64,000 bases of DNA, from the NCBI GenBank assembly GCA_018267285.1, contig JAFDYU010000014.1, positions 62,001 through 126,000 on the forward strand, read 5' to 3'. This DNA comes from Bacteroidota bacterium (GTDB lineage: Bacteria; Bacteroidota; Bacteroidia; Cytophagales; Cyclobacteriaceae). The notes beneath the pieces are model-generated. The model had not been told where the DNA came from and searched no databases. It saw nothing but the letters and a program-made list of their open reading frames with translations. This document shows, in pieces, positions 25,972 through 35,200 of this stretch (position 1 is its first letter; the number at the start of each line of letters is the position of its first letter). The position numbers and the translations under genes are program-made.

Positions 25972-27426
25972 CTATAAATCTTTAATAAACTTGATCAACG
26001 CATCAATGTCTGGTTTGGAAAGTTTCATAAACGCCTCTTTCGATTTTTGAGCTTCGCCCCCATGCCATAGAATCGCTTCTTTGATGGTGCGTGCACGGCC
26101 ATCGTGCAATAAAAACATTCCATTGTTGTTGTTAACTAAACTCACCAACCCAATGCCCCAGAGTGGTGGTGTCCGCCATTCGGTGCCTGTTGCCAGGTAA
26201 TCATCGCGGTTATCGGCAAGACCGGGGCCCATGTCGTGAAGCAGCAGATCGGTATAGGGATGAATGGTTTGATTGGATAATAACGGAACATCGGAATAAT
26301 TTCCGGTTTGCGTTTGAGGGATGTGGCACTTCGCACACGAAATTTGATAAAATAAAGTTTTGCCCCGCTTCACTGTTACATCTGTCCAATTTCTTCGTTG
26401 CGGAACCGCCAAGGCTTGTGTGTAAAAAACGGTATTTGTAAAAAATGGATCGGGCAGTTCGGTAGAGCCCGGGCTCTCGTTTCCGTTGGGCAAGTTGCCG
26501 TACAGCGTCTGCTCTATGCCGTGCAAATTTGGATTTGGAAAAACAGGTGTAGTGATGCCCATATCGCCACTAAAAGCTCCCGCTACTTGTTGCCGAACAG
26601 TAGAAACGTTTGCTTTCCACCCAAAACGCCCCAACACGGTTTGCTGTTTTTCTTCGTCCCACACATAATTTGCTCTGCCAGAAATGCCATCACCATCATT
26701 ATCCTCCGGATCTGCGAAAGCAAGAAGTGCATGTTCGGGGATAGCTTCCAGCAAACCCATGCCCACGATCTGAGGAGCAATCCGTGGGGAGTACATGAAA
26801 TTTAACGGATGACCGTTTCTAAGATTCTTGAATTGATATTCGGGCACACGCAACGTGTCTGTGGAACCATCGGGGTAGGTAACGATACGATTTGTATACA
26901 CCACATACACCTGGCCATCGGGGGCAGCTTGCAGCGTTGAGTTATTTCTAAACTGCAGGCCGAGGTCGGGATCGGGGTTTGGGCCACCGTGTAAATCTTG
27001 TCCCGCAATACTTAATCGCATCAGCAAAGAAGTAAGTTGTTCGGCAGACGAAAACGGTGTTCGCCCCCGCCCATCTTCAATGTGGCAGCTGTTGCATGAG
27101 ATCGCATTAAACAACGGCCCCACACCATCTACCGCTTGGGTGGAAGCCGGTGCCATTACCCAACTGGTATGAAAAAAAGAACGGCCTACTTTAAAATTGA
27201 TAACATCCGAGGTGTTCATCGGAGGGATGGGCTGCGCAAATGAGGCATTTGTTGAGAGGTTGATCGTGCCGTTCTTCCCGCCTTGTAGTGCTTCGTCCGT
27301 AAGCGGGTTTGAGTCTGTGGAGTCAAGGTCATGCTGGCATCTTTGAAAAAAGAATAGGCACAGGCATGGAACAATCGCAACCAAAATTTTTTTCCCGATC
27401 CAACTCACACAACAAATTTTATTCAT
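25972..27426 (-). CDS. Di-haem oxidoreductase-family (DUF1111) lipoprotein
   Basis: A 484-residue c-type cytochrome. An N-terminal hydrophobic segment ends with a possible lipobox cysteine (near residue 30, FFFQRC). Two haem c attachment sites are visible: CNSCH (111-115) and CAKCH (about 364-368). The family resembles bacterial di-haem peroxidases and is usually annotated as di-heme oxidoredictase/thiol oxidoreductase, with substrate unknown. Its C-terminal LWGIGLVSLVNNNNGMFLLHDGRA is typical. It sits between two imelysin genes, 3 bases before the second, indicating co-translation. Confidence 0.9.
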   Translation of the reverse strand: MNKICCVSWIGKKILVAIVPCLCLFFFQRCQHDLDSTDSNPLTDEALQGGKNGTINLSTNASFAQPIPPMNTSDVINFKVGRSFFHTSWVMAPASTQAVDGVGPLFNAISCNSCHIEDGRGRTPFSSAEQLTSLLMRLSIAGQDLHGGPNPDPDLGLQFRNNSTLQAAPDGQVYVVYTNRIVTYPDGSTDTLRVPEYQFKNLRNGHPLNFMYSPRIAPQIVGMGLLEAIPEHALLAFADPEDNDGDGISGRANYVWDEEKQQTVLGRFGWKANVSTVRQQVAGAFSGDMGITTPVFPNPNLHGIEQTLYGNLPNGNESPGSTELPDPFFTNTVFYTQALAVPQRRNWTDVTVKRGKTLFYQISCAKCHIPQTQTGNYSDVPLLSNQTIHPYTDLLLHDMGPGLADNRDDYLATGTEWRTPPLWGIGLVSLVNNNNGMFLLHDGRARTIKEAILWHGGEAQKSKEAFMKLSKPDIDALIKFIKDL

Positions 27427-27453
27427 TCAACAACATTGACTCATCCTGTAGAA

Positions 27454-28707
27454 TCAGGGATTTGATTCGGGGATATTTACCTGGCTCAACTTGAGGTCAT
27501 GAGCAATCTGCGAAATCCAATCGGCCACAGCACTCACATCGGTTACAGCTTTTTGCACCATTTCATTGCCCGAAGCGTTGTTGCCATCAATCAGCCAATC
27601 AAAAGGTTTATGATCTTCGATGGTTTTTAAACTTGACTGTGCGTTGGACAATAATGTTTTCATTTGGGTATCGTCCGATGCATTCAGCGCTTTTACAAAA
27701 TCACTAAGGCCAAGTCCGCTAACTACAGTTTTATCTGTGCGCGTATAGGTACCGTAATAACTATTTACAATGCCTTGCATATCCAGAATCAAATCGCGGT
27801 GTGTATTATCGCTGAAACAGGAATGTTCTTGTTCTTGTGCATGAAGCACTAACGGAACACCCATTCGTTCTCCGGCCAATTCGCCTTTTGCCAAACGACC
27901 TATACCGTTGAACATATTTGCAATGGCCGTTGTGGGGTTTGCTTCAAATGTCTTTCTATAATTATTAGAGTTGGGCGCCCATGCGTCAACCAACTCTTTG
28001 AGGTTGTCAATTACTAATTGAGTAACGGTTTGGAGATACACCGCCCTTCGGCTGCCGTTGGGGGCAGTGGCTTCGGCAGTATTGATATAATCTTTGTAAG
28101 CACGTTGACCCGGGATTTTGTCGATGGCCGGGGTATCGTCCTGGCCCCACAACAAAAATTCGATGGCGTGATAACCAACAGAAACAGAAACGTTATCTCC
28201 ATTTTGATTGGTTGTTCCTCCATCGGGCTGATTGTTATTAACTAAAATATCGGTAGTTATTTCCGGGAACTGAACGGGCATATTGATGATGCCCACCGAA
28301 AAATCGGGGTTGGGGTAGCGGGAGTGTCCGTGAGAATCGCCCGACAGATAATCTATATAGCCTTCGTCTAACGGCCAAGAATTGATCAGGCCATCTCCGT
28401 TGTTGCCATCAATGGGGCCGCCATAAAAACGTGACATCTCGGTTTGCATGTAGGGTTCACGCGCAGCAAGCCACGCATTTTGGGCTTCCCTAAGATTTTC
28501 TGCCGAAGGGCTTGAAATGAAGGCGTTAATTTTTGATTGCATGGTAAGGGCTGAGTTGTATGCATCCTCGTAACCGGCTTCAAGAATATTTGAGTAGTTG
28601 TTCACCAACTGAAATTGTTGGTTTGATGAGAGCCCGGGGGACTCTGAGTCTTTACAAGAAGTTACAAGGATGGAGATTGCCAACAAGGATAGTATATGCT
28701 TATTCAT
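27454..28707 (-). CDS. Imelysin-family lipoprotein with intact GxHxxE motif
   Basis: A 417-residue lipoprotein starting at the ATG that gives a short signal and lipobox (ILVTSC, Cys18); the frame is open ten codons further upstream, with a less suitable start. The imelysin motif GYHAIEF (Gly178, His180, Glu183) is present, and helical segments cover most of the chain. The conserved WPLDEGYIDYL and YLQTVTQLVIDNLKELV segments fit the family. It is the first gene of the five-gene operon. Imelysins are tied to iron uptake or periplasmic metal handling in other bacteria; substrate unproven here. Confidence 0.9.
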   Translation of the reverse strand: MNKHILSLLAISILVTSCKDSESPGLSSNQQFQLVNNYSNILEAGYEDAYNSALTMQSKINAFISSPSAENLREAQNAWLAAREPYMQTEMSRFYGGPIDGNNGDGLINSWPLDEGYIDYLSGDSHGHSRYPNPDFSVGIINMPVQFPEITTDILVNNNQPDGGTTNQNGDNVSVSVGYHAIEFLLWGQDDTPAIDKIPGQRAYKDYINTAEATAPNGSRRAVYLQTVTQLVIDNLKELVDAWAPNSNNYRKTFEANPTTAIANMFNGIGRLAKGELAGERMGVPLVLHAQEQEHSCFSDNTHRDLILDMQGIVNSYYGTYTRTDKTVVSGLGLSDFVKALNASDDTQMKTLLSNAQSSLKTIEDHKPFDWLIDGNNASGNEMVQKAVTDVSAVADWISQIAHDLKLSQVNIPESNP

Positions 28708-28740
28708 AATATTGAGCTTGGTTTTAAAACAATGCAAAAG

Positions 28741-28774
28741 AATATTTTATTTAGAATTAATCCAAATAAATATT
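28741..28774. promoter_or_regulatory. AT-rich imperfect inverted repeat upstream of the imelysin operon
   Basis: AATATTT-T-ATTT (28741-28752) faces AAAT-AAATATT (28764-28774) with an 11-base spacer and a single bulged base. It lies 33 bases upstream of the operon's first ATG, where an operator would be expected. AT-rich sequence makes such repeats common by chance, so this is tentative. Confidence 0.3.
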
Positions 28775-28845
28775 AAAAAATGCGAATTTTTAACTTTTTA
28801 AGCGAATAGTATGCATTGTAGGGAGCAACCTTAAAACGGAAGAAG

Positions 28846-28920
28846 TGGGACCTGTGGGATTCGAACCCACGACCCCTACCCTGTCAAGGTAGTGCTCTAA
28901 ACCAGCTGAGCTAAGGACCC
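28846..28920 (-). tRNA. tRNA-Val, anticodon GAC
   Basis: A 75-base cloverleaf reads cleanly on the minus strand: D arm GCTC/GAGC with a 10-base loop, anticodon stem CTACC/GGTAG with loop TTGACAG (anticodon GAC, valine codon GUC), 5-base variable loop, and T arm GTGGG-TTCGAAT-CCCAC. The acceptor strands are GGGTCCT and AGGTCCC, which pair except for one U-U opposition at position 4:69. The discriminator is A, and CCA is not encoded. The adjacent 138 bases before and 81 bases after hold no gene. Confidence 0.93.
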
Positions 28921-29001
28921 CCTCGAGGAGAATTTTCTCAAAAGTATTAAACAAGTAATTTTTATTTTGGCCTGAGGCTCAATTATTATTTAATTGTAGA
29001 T

Positions 29002-30795
29002 ATGAAGGCAGCTTTAATCATTTTTTGCCTAGGGTTCTTTGCTTCTCTCCAGGCACAAAATCTATTGGATAGTGCGGCAATCAACAACCTCAACCTCAAC
29101 GCCTACAATTATTTTTTATACAAACCCGATTCCTCAATTGCGTTGGCGAATTTGGCTGTTATAGCCGCAGAAAAAGGTAAGTTCAAATATTTGGCTGCAC
29201 GCAGCTACTTTGTTTTATCTAAGGCAAACTGGACAAAGGCCAATTACCTGTTAAGTATCCACTACGGCTACAAAGCGTTAAAGGTGTACGAAAATACCCA
29301 ATACATTCTTGCTTGGGGCAAATGCCTAATCACTTTGGCACGAACATTCATTGATTTGAAAAACCTGGAGCAAGCTAACGTTTACATTCATAAGGCACAT
29401 CAATTAGCATTGCAAAATCAAAACGAAGAGTTGCTGGCAGATGTTTACCGGGAGCAATCTATGCTTTTGCAAGAAAAAAAATTATTCGACTCGGCTCTTA
29501 TCGTCAGCAAGAAAGGAATTTCACTCTATCAGAAGAAACAAGATACCCTTGACATCAGCATTTTGTATGGACGAATCGCTCGAATTTATCTCCTTCAAAA
29601 AAAATATGCAGAAAGTCATTTCTACAACAAAAAGGCTTTGCTTATGGACAGCCTTTCTAACAATTGGAGGGCACTTGGAATTTCGTATGGTGTGGAGGGG
29701 GAACTTCTTTATGGATTAAATAAAAAAGACAGCACATTATACTTTCTTAAAAAGAGTACAGCGGTGGATAAACGCATTCGAAATCTGACCAACATGATCA
29801 GAACACATCAGCTCATGTCACGGGTTTATGAAGACCAAGGAGATATGCTTACCTCCCTTAATGAGCTTAGATTGGTAAATCAATTCAAAGACAGTTTGTA
29901 TGATCGCGAAAAAAACGGGCAAATCCAGGAAATGCTGGCGCATTATGAGCTATCAGACAAAGAAAGTGCTATAAAGAAACTTCAGTTGGAAAATGTACTT
30001 GAACAGCAGAAAGTGAGTAACCAAAAGTTTATGACAATTTTTTTTGGTATTGCTTTTTTGCTAGTGGCTACCTTGTCCATTCAATTCTGGCATGCCCGGC
30101 AGCAACAGGTTAAGTCAAACCAATTGAAATCAAAATTGTTTTCGGTAATTGGTCATGATTTGCGTGGCCCGGTCAATAGCCTTCAATCGTTGCTGGGTTT
30201 GTTGACAAAAGAGTTTATTTCGCCCGAAGAATTCAAAGAAGTTTTAATTAAGCTCAAATCAAATTTAAATGCATCGCAAAACACGCTTGAAAACTTGCTG
30301 AATTGGTCGTTAAGCCAAATGCGAAATCTTCGAACTGTAAAAACGGTTTTTAAGGTTGAGAATGCAATTCGCGAGGTGGTATTGTTGCTTGAGGAAACGG
30401 CTTTGCGAAAGAAAATCTCGATTGAATTTAAGAATGAAAAATCAATAGAAGTGAAAGCAGACGTTAATCAGGTGAATTTGATTTTGCGGAATATTATTAA
30501 CAACGCCATAAAATTTTCGCAACCCAATACATCGATACTCATTGGCTTGCAGACGCACAACAAGTATTGTACAATTACTATTTCCGATACCGGTATAGGC
30601 ATGACATCCGAAGAAATTTCAATGGTACTTAATTCAAACGAGTACTTTACAAAACCCGGAACTGAAAATGAGAAAGGAACCGGCCTTGGTTTTCAATTAT
30701 GTAAAGATTTCATCAAACTCAACAAGGGCAAGCTAAATATTGAAAGCGAAGTGGGCAAAGGTACGCGCGTCAGCATCTCTCTGCCGATTTCGTAG
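29002..30795 (+). CDS. TPR-containing membrane sensor histidine kinase
   Basis: A 597-residue sensor. A signal peptide (ending LQAQ, about residue 19) leads to an exported region of tetratricopeptide-like helical repeats (about 30-310). A coiled coil and one transmembrane helix (about 344-365) follow. The cytoplasmic kinase core has the phospho-acceptor FSVIGHDLRGPVNSL (His385), the N box NIINNAIKF, and glycine motifs DTGIGM and KGTGLGFQL. No receiver domain or adjacent response regulator is present. The TPR-TM-kinase design is common in Bacteroidota; the signal is unknown. It converges with lipA, 15 bases apart. Confidence 0.92.
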   Translation: MKAALIIFCLGFFASLQAQNLLDSAAINNLNLNAYNYFLYKPDSSIALANLAVIAAEKGKFKYLAARSYFVLSKANWTKANYLLSIHYGYKALKVYENTQYILAWGKCLITLARTFIDLKNLEQANVYIHKAHQLALQNQNEELLADVYREQSMLLQEKKLFDSALIVSKKGISLYQKKQDTLDISILYGRIARIYLLQKKYAESHFYNKKALLMDSLSNNWRALGISYGVEGELLYGLNKKDSTLYFLKKSTAVDKRIRNLTNMIRTHQLMSRVYEDQGDMLTSLNELRLVNQFKDSLYDREKNGQIQEMLAHYELSDKESAIKKLQLENVLEQQKVSNQKFMTIFFGIAFLLVATLSIQFWHARQQQVKSNQLKSKLFSVIGHDLRGPVNSLQSLLGLLTKEFISPEEFKEVLIKLKSNLNASQNTLENLLNWSLSQMRNLRTVKTVFKVENAIREVVLLLEETALRKKISIEFKNEKSIEVKADVNQVNLILRNIINNAIKFSQPNTSILIGLQTHNKYCTITISDTGIGMTSEEISMVLNSNEYFTKPGTENEKGTGLGFQLCKDFIKLNKGKLNIESEVGKGTRVSISLPIS

Positions 30796-30810
30796 CGTTT
30801 CGAAAAAAAA

Positions 30811-31704
30811 TTAATGCATCGGGACGTTGACGTGGCGCTCGGCATGATAGGATGAACGCACCAATGGTCCGGCTTCCACATAGTTGAGCCCGCGCTTCAG
30901 CCCTTCTTCTTTATACATGGCAAACGTATCCGGATGAATAAACTCGGCTACTTCTAAATGCATTTTAGTGGGTTGCAGATATTGGCCCAGAGTAAGAATC
31001 ATCAGTCCGTGTGCAGCCAGATCATCCATGGCTTTAAAAACTTCTTCTTGGGTTTCGCCAACGCCCAGCATAATTCCGCTCTTTGTTCTCTTGCCCGCCT
31101 CGCGTATGCGTTTAATCTGTTCAAGGCTTCGATCGTATTTTGCCTGCGGCCGCACCATGCGGTACAAGCGCCCTACCGTTTCCATATTATGGCTCACTAC
31201 TTCTTGTCCACCCTCAATCATCCGGTACAGGGCATCCCAATTTCCTTTTGTATCGGGAATTAAGGTTTCTATTGTAGTACCTGGACTTTGTTGTTTTGTT
31301 TGCACCACGGTTTGGTACCAGACTTCTGCGCCACGGTCTTTCAGTTCATCGCGGTTTACGGAAGTTATCACGGCATGCTTTACACCCATCCGCTTAATTG
31401 CTTCGGCTACTCGCTTGGGTTCATCCAAATCGTATTCGGTGGGTCTGCCTGTTGCTACCGCGCAAAAAGTACAACTGCGCGTGCATATATTTCCGAGAAT
31501 CATAAATGTTGCTGTGCCTGCGCCCCAACACTCGCCCATATTCGGGCAGTTGCCGCTTTCGCAAATGGTATGCAATTTATTTTCATCTACCAATTTGCGC
31601 ACCTTGGCATACTCCGGGCCCACGGGCAATTTTACCCGAAGCCATTCGGGCTTTCTTTTTTTATTTTCGCTTGATACGATGGGCAGCTCTATCATATAAA
31701 TCAA
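30811..31704 (-). CDS. lipA: Lipoyl synthase
   Basis: A 297-residue radical-SAM enzyme that inserts two sulfurs into protein-bound octanoate. The auxiliary cluster cysteines (Cys48, Cys53, Cys59 in [12 protein letters not shown]) and the radical-SAM CTRSCTFC (Cys74, 78, 81) are intact, followed by [24 protein letters not shown] and the C-terminal serine-bearing [11 protein letters not shown] second ATG lies three codons inside and could be the true start. It is 52 bases downstream of gcvH, whose product is a lipoylated protein, so the pair makes biochemical sense. No lipB is in the window. Confidence 0.96.
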   Translation of the reverse strand: MIYMIELPIVSSENKKRKPEWLRVKLPVGPEYAKVRKLVDENKLHTICESGNCPNMGECWGAGTATFMILGNICTRSCTFCAVATGRPTEYDLDEPKRVAEAIKRMGVKHAVITSVNRDELKDRGAEVWYQTVVQTKQQSPGTTIETLIPDTKGNWDALYRMIEGGQEVVSHNMETVGRLYRMVRPQAKYDRSLEQIKRIREAGKRTKSGIMLGVGETQEEVFKAMDDLAAHGLMILTLGQYLQPTKMHLEVAEFIHPDTFAMYKEEGLKRGLNYVEAGPLVRSSYHAERHVNVPMH

Positions 31705-31756
31705 AAGTGGTAATCGCTATCAAAAAGTTCCCGACATAAATACAGATAACGATAAA

Positions 31757-32137
31757 CTATTTACCGATAAGTTCCTTGTATTGATCGGCAGACAACAAGT
31801 CGCCAACTTCGGAAGAATTTTTGATCTGAAGCTTAATCATCCATCCGTCACCATACGGATCGCTGTTTACTTTATCGGGTGCAGTTTCCAACGATTTATT
31901 GAACTCTAAAATTTTTCCACTCAGCGGCAAATACAGATCAGAAACTGTTTTTACTGCCTCTACGGTTCCAAACACGCTGTGCTGCGTAAGTTCCTGACCA
32001 ACCGTTGATATATCAACATAAACAATGTCGCCAAGTTCGCCTTGGGCAAATTCAGTTATGCCTACGGTGGCTGTCGATCCTTCAACCTTTATCCATTCGT
32101 GATCTTTGGTGTACTTGAGTTCTGCAGGGATATTCAT
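31757..32137 (-). CDS. gcvH: Glycine cleavage system H protein
   Basis: A 126-residue lipoyl-carrier protein of the glycine cleavage system that shuttles the aminomethyl group between the P, T and L proteins. The lipoylated lysine is Lys63 in [16 protein letters not shown], and [18 protein letters not shown] and [11 protein letters not shown] are family blocks. Length is typical. It lies between sprA (68 bases upstream) and lipA on the minus strand. The association sprA-gcvH is found in other Bacteroidota; its functional meaning is unknown. Confidence 0.96.
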   Translation of the reverse strand: MNIPAELKYTKDHEWIKVEGSTATVGITEFAQGELGDIVYVDISTVGQELTQHSVFGTVEAVKTVSDLYLPLSGKILEFNKSLETAPDKVNSDPYGDGWMIKLQIKNSSEVGDLLSADQYKELIGK

Positions 32138-32205
32138 AAAGTAATGTCGTTAGTTTTTTTTGAGCACCAAAAATACGGGTTACATCACAATAGTCAAACG
32201 AAGAC

Positions 32206-35200
32206 TTACTGAGTTAAATTAAAAATAAGTTTCACGCCTCCCTTGGTGGTTGCCCTGCGAAACGAGTTTGAAACAAGGGGGTCGTTGGTAGTGCGTTCTA
32301 CATAGATCTGCACCGTTAGCTTTTTATTAGCCACATAACTGATATTTGGCCTGAGTTGGAAATTAATATTACCGTTGGTAACGGTACTTCCTTCGTCAAG
32401 CCTTCGCTGAATGGTTTGATTGCTTGTTACGCCCATGGTCATCCGGAAAGTGACATCGTTTTTCAGTGTGATGATCCGCCCCTGATCGCGAATGGGGAGG
32501 CGCATATTGCTTTTGGTAAACCCTACTTCAAAAGACCACTCTTTACCGTTCATCTCGGTAACTTGGGCATTGGGTACGTTAAGCGAAATCTCACGCTTGG
32601 TGTTGTACTTGAACGACAAGCTCATTTTCTTTTTGGTTTTTATGCTAAAGCCGATAAGCGGGGCGAAGGTTTCGCTAATCAGAACTTGGCTGATTATGTA
32701 AACAGGTATCAAATGTTGGGCGGAATCGGTTTGCGAATATCGCGAGGCAAAATAACCGGAATTGTAATTTTCTATTGAGTTATTGATGGCCAGTTGGCTG
32801 GTGTTATTGTATTGCAGTGAATTAGAATAGTTGAGCACCTTATAGGACGAACTGTAGGCGTGGTTTACAATAACGGACGAAAAAATATCTTTAAACGGCT
32901 GCATTTTTGTCAATCCCGAATAGTCCAATCGCCAGTTGGGCAACGGTATTTTTGGAAATGGCGAGAGTGACTGCGTTTTGGCCGAACTACCGGAGTAGGC
33001 AGCTATAAAAGCAGGGATAAGTACATCTTGCGATTGTTTGTCGTAGTCGTTGCCTTTGTTGGCCAAGGCTAATTTATCGTGAATGATCGACAGGTTCTCC
33101 TTAAACTGATTGAACACATCGGAGTTTAATGATCCGTTGTTTTTAAACGTTGTACCGATCGCAATAAAGGAAACACTATAATTACCACTTCGCGAAGGGC
33201 TAAAGTCCATAAAGCCGGTATTCGTTGCGTTGGTGGAGTCTATATTATACCTGAATATTTCGTTAAAAGAATTGTTGGATGTCTTCCGGGCATTGAAGGT
33301 AAGCTTTACATCGTTGGCGGGTTCCACAAGTGCAGTTAAATTCAAATCCTTGGTCAAATTTTGACTGAATTGTGTTGTTAGATTCGGGTTCTTTGTGATC
33401 CATCCTTGGGCGGCAGCCTCATGGGCAATCATCGGGTCCTGCTTACCTAAAACAAAGCCCAGGCCGGGAGCCATCCACGAAGGATCGAGCCCAAAGAATT
33501 TAGGAGATTTGGTAAAGCCCGGCAAAATAGTGCCATCCGATTCGGTGTACGTGCCGTTGATGCTTCGCACCGACATCACCAGCCGCGCCAAAGCTTTTAC
33601 AAACCGGAGTTCGGGAGGATGCGGCAGTGTGTCGGCCTTAGCGAGGCGAGCTCGTTCGGCAGCGTTTTTTGGTGGCTTGGGTGGTGGCTTGGGCGTATTA
33701 ATGTTTTTGAAAAATTTTACCTTATTGTAAAACTTTACAATATCAAGCTTACCGCTAAAGGTTTGAGTACGGTTGTTTTGTATAACATTACCGATTTGTT
33801 TTTTGGGGTCGGTCTCTAATGGGTTTGCCCGCCAGTTGTAGCCCACGTTGTAGCGGTAATCTCCGCTTATCCAATTCGTAACAGGAAATTTATCAAAAGG
33901 AAGTGCATAGGTGGTTGTTATATTTTGTTCAAAATATTTCATGCGGCCCATCCGTTTTAAATTACCGATTACGGAATCTCGTTTTTGCTGGGTGTTGATG
34001 TCACCGACAGGCTCGTCTATGATAGCATTGGCGGTTGCGTTGTAATCTAACTTCAACGACTTTGTAAGTGACCATGTGAAATTATAGTACCGGTTAAACA
34101 CAAAAAATTTTTGAAAGTTGGGCGTGTTAGACGAAGGCAGCACCGTGCTGGAGCCGGTAGATGTACTCGAATTTCGGTAAGCAATTTTGGTAAACGAGCG
34201 ATGCAGCTCGCCACGCACCGATATGCTTGACGGTATTGGATTGAAATTAAAATCTTTAATCAACTGAAAATATTTTGACGAAACCAACTCTACTTTTTTG
34301 AAAGGCTGAATACCTCCAAATTTGCTTTGGTATTGCCAGGCCACCGCCCCCTTCACATCTTTTCGTGTGTTCTGTTGATAATTGAAATTGGTTTGGTTGG
34401 CTTCGGTGAAGGAATAAGTAAAAGCAAAATTTTCGATATCGTAAATATGACTTCGGGCATCTTTGCTTAGCTTGGTTTTTCGCACGTTGGTAAAATTGAT
34501 ACTTCGCCTGTACGATCGGTCGCGTATTAAATTGAGGTAATCATGCCTGTCTTTTTCACTACTAAACGACTGCAGCGCTGCGTTTATACGCAAATCGGGA
34601 TTAGCGGGGTCGTACTTTGGGTCGATCAAAATACTTTCATAACTAAAAAACATGGGGATTTTCAGACCTGTGTTTCGCGGCAGCAGTTTATCCAGATTTA
34701 AGTTCATGGAGATGTCGAACTGATCGGTGTTGCTGCGCGCACGAGCCGAGATTTTCGATTGCACATCGCCATACCCAAAACCAATGTGGCGATACGATGT
34801 GTTCACCGTTCCCAGGTCGGCAAGTTTTGCATTTAACACAACGTTGGCAGCCCACCCAGCCGTCTGGTCGAAATCGGTCAGGCGCAGTTCATCTGCCCAA
34901 ATACAAACATCGAAGGCTTTGCCATCGGTAGATTTGGGGTTGCGCACACCAATCATCATTAACTTTACCTGGCTGATATCGGGCCTCCCCATTATGCGTA
35001 TGCTGTGCTTGCCATCGCCAACAGGTTTGGGTGCTCCGAGTGGGTAGGGTGTGGTGAGCGGAAACCCTTCGCGGTCGCGCTGCACCTTTAACGCATACAG
35101 TTGATCCAATGCCAAATCAATTTGGTTCTGTTCCGGCCAGACTTGCGAAGCATCTCTTTCATTAGGTGGAGAGACTTTCAGCGGCAATTCAATCTCGTAA

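Noticed and set aside
30968-31699. 243-codon plus-strand frame opposite lipA
   Set aside because: Antisense shadow of a well-conserved gene, with no recognisable domain.
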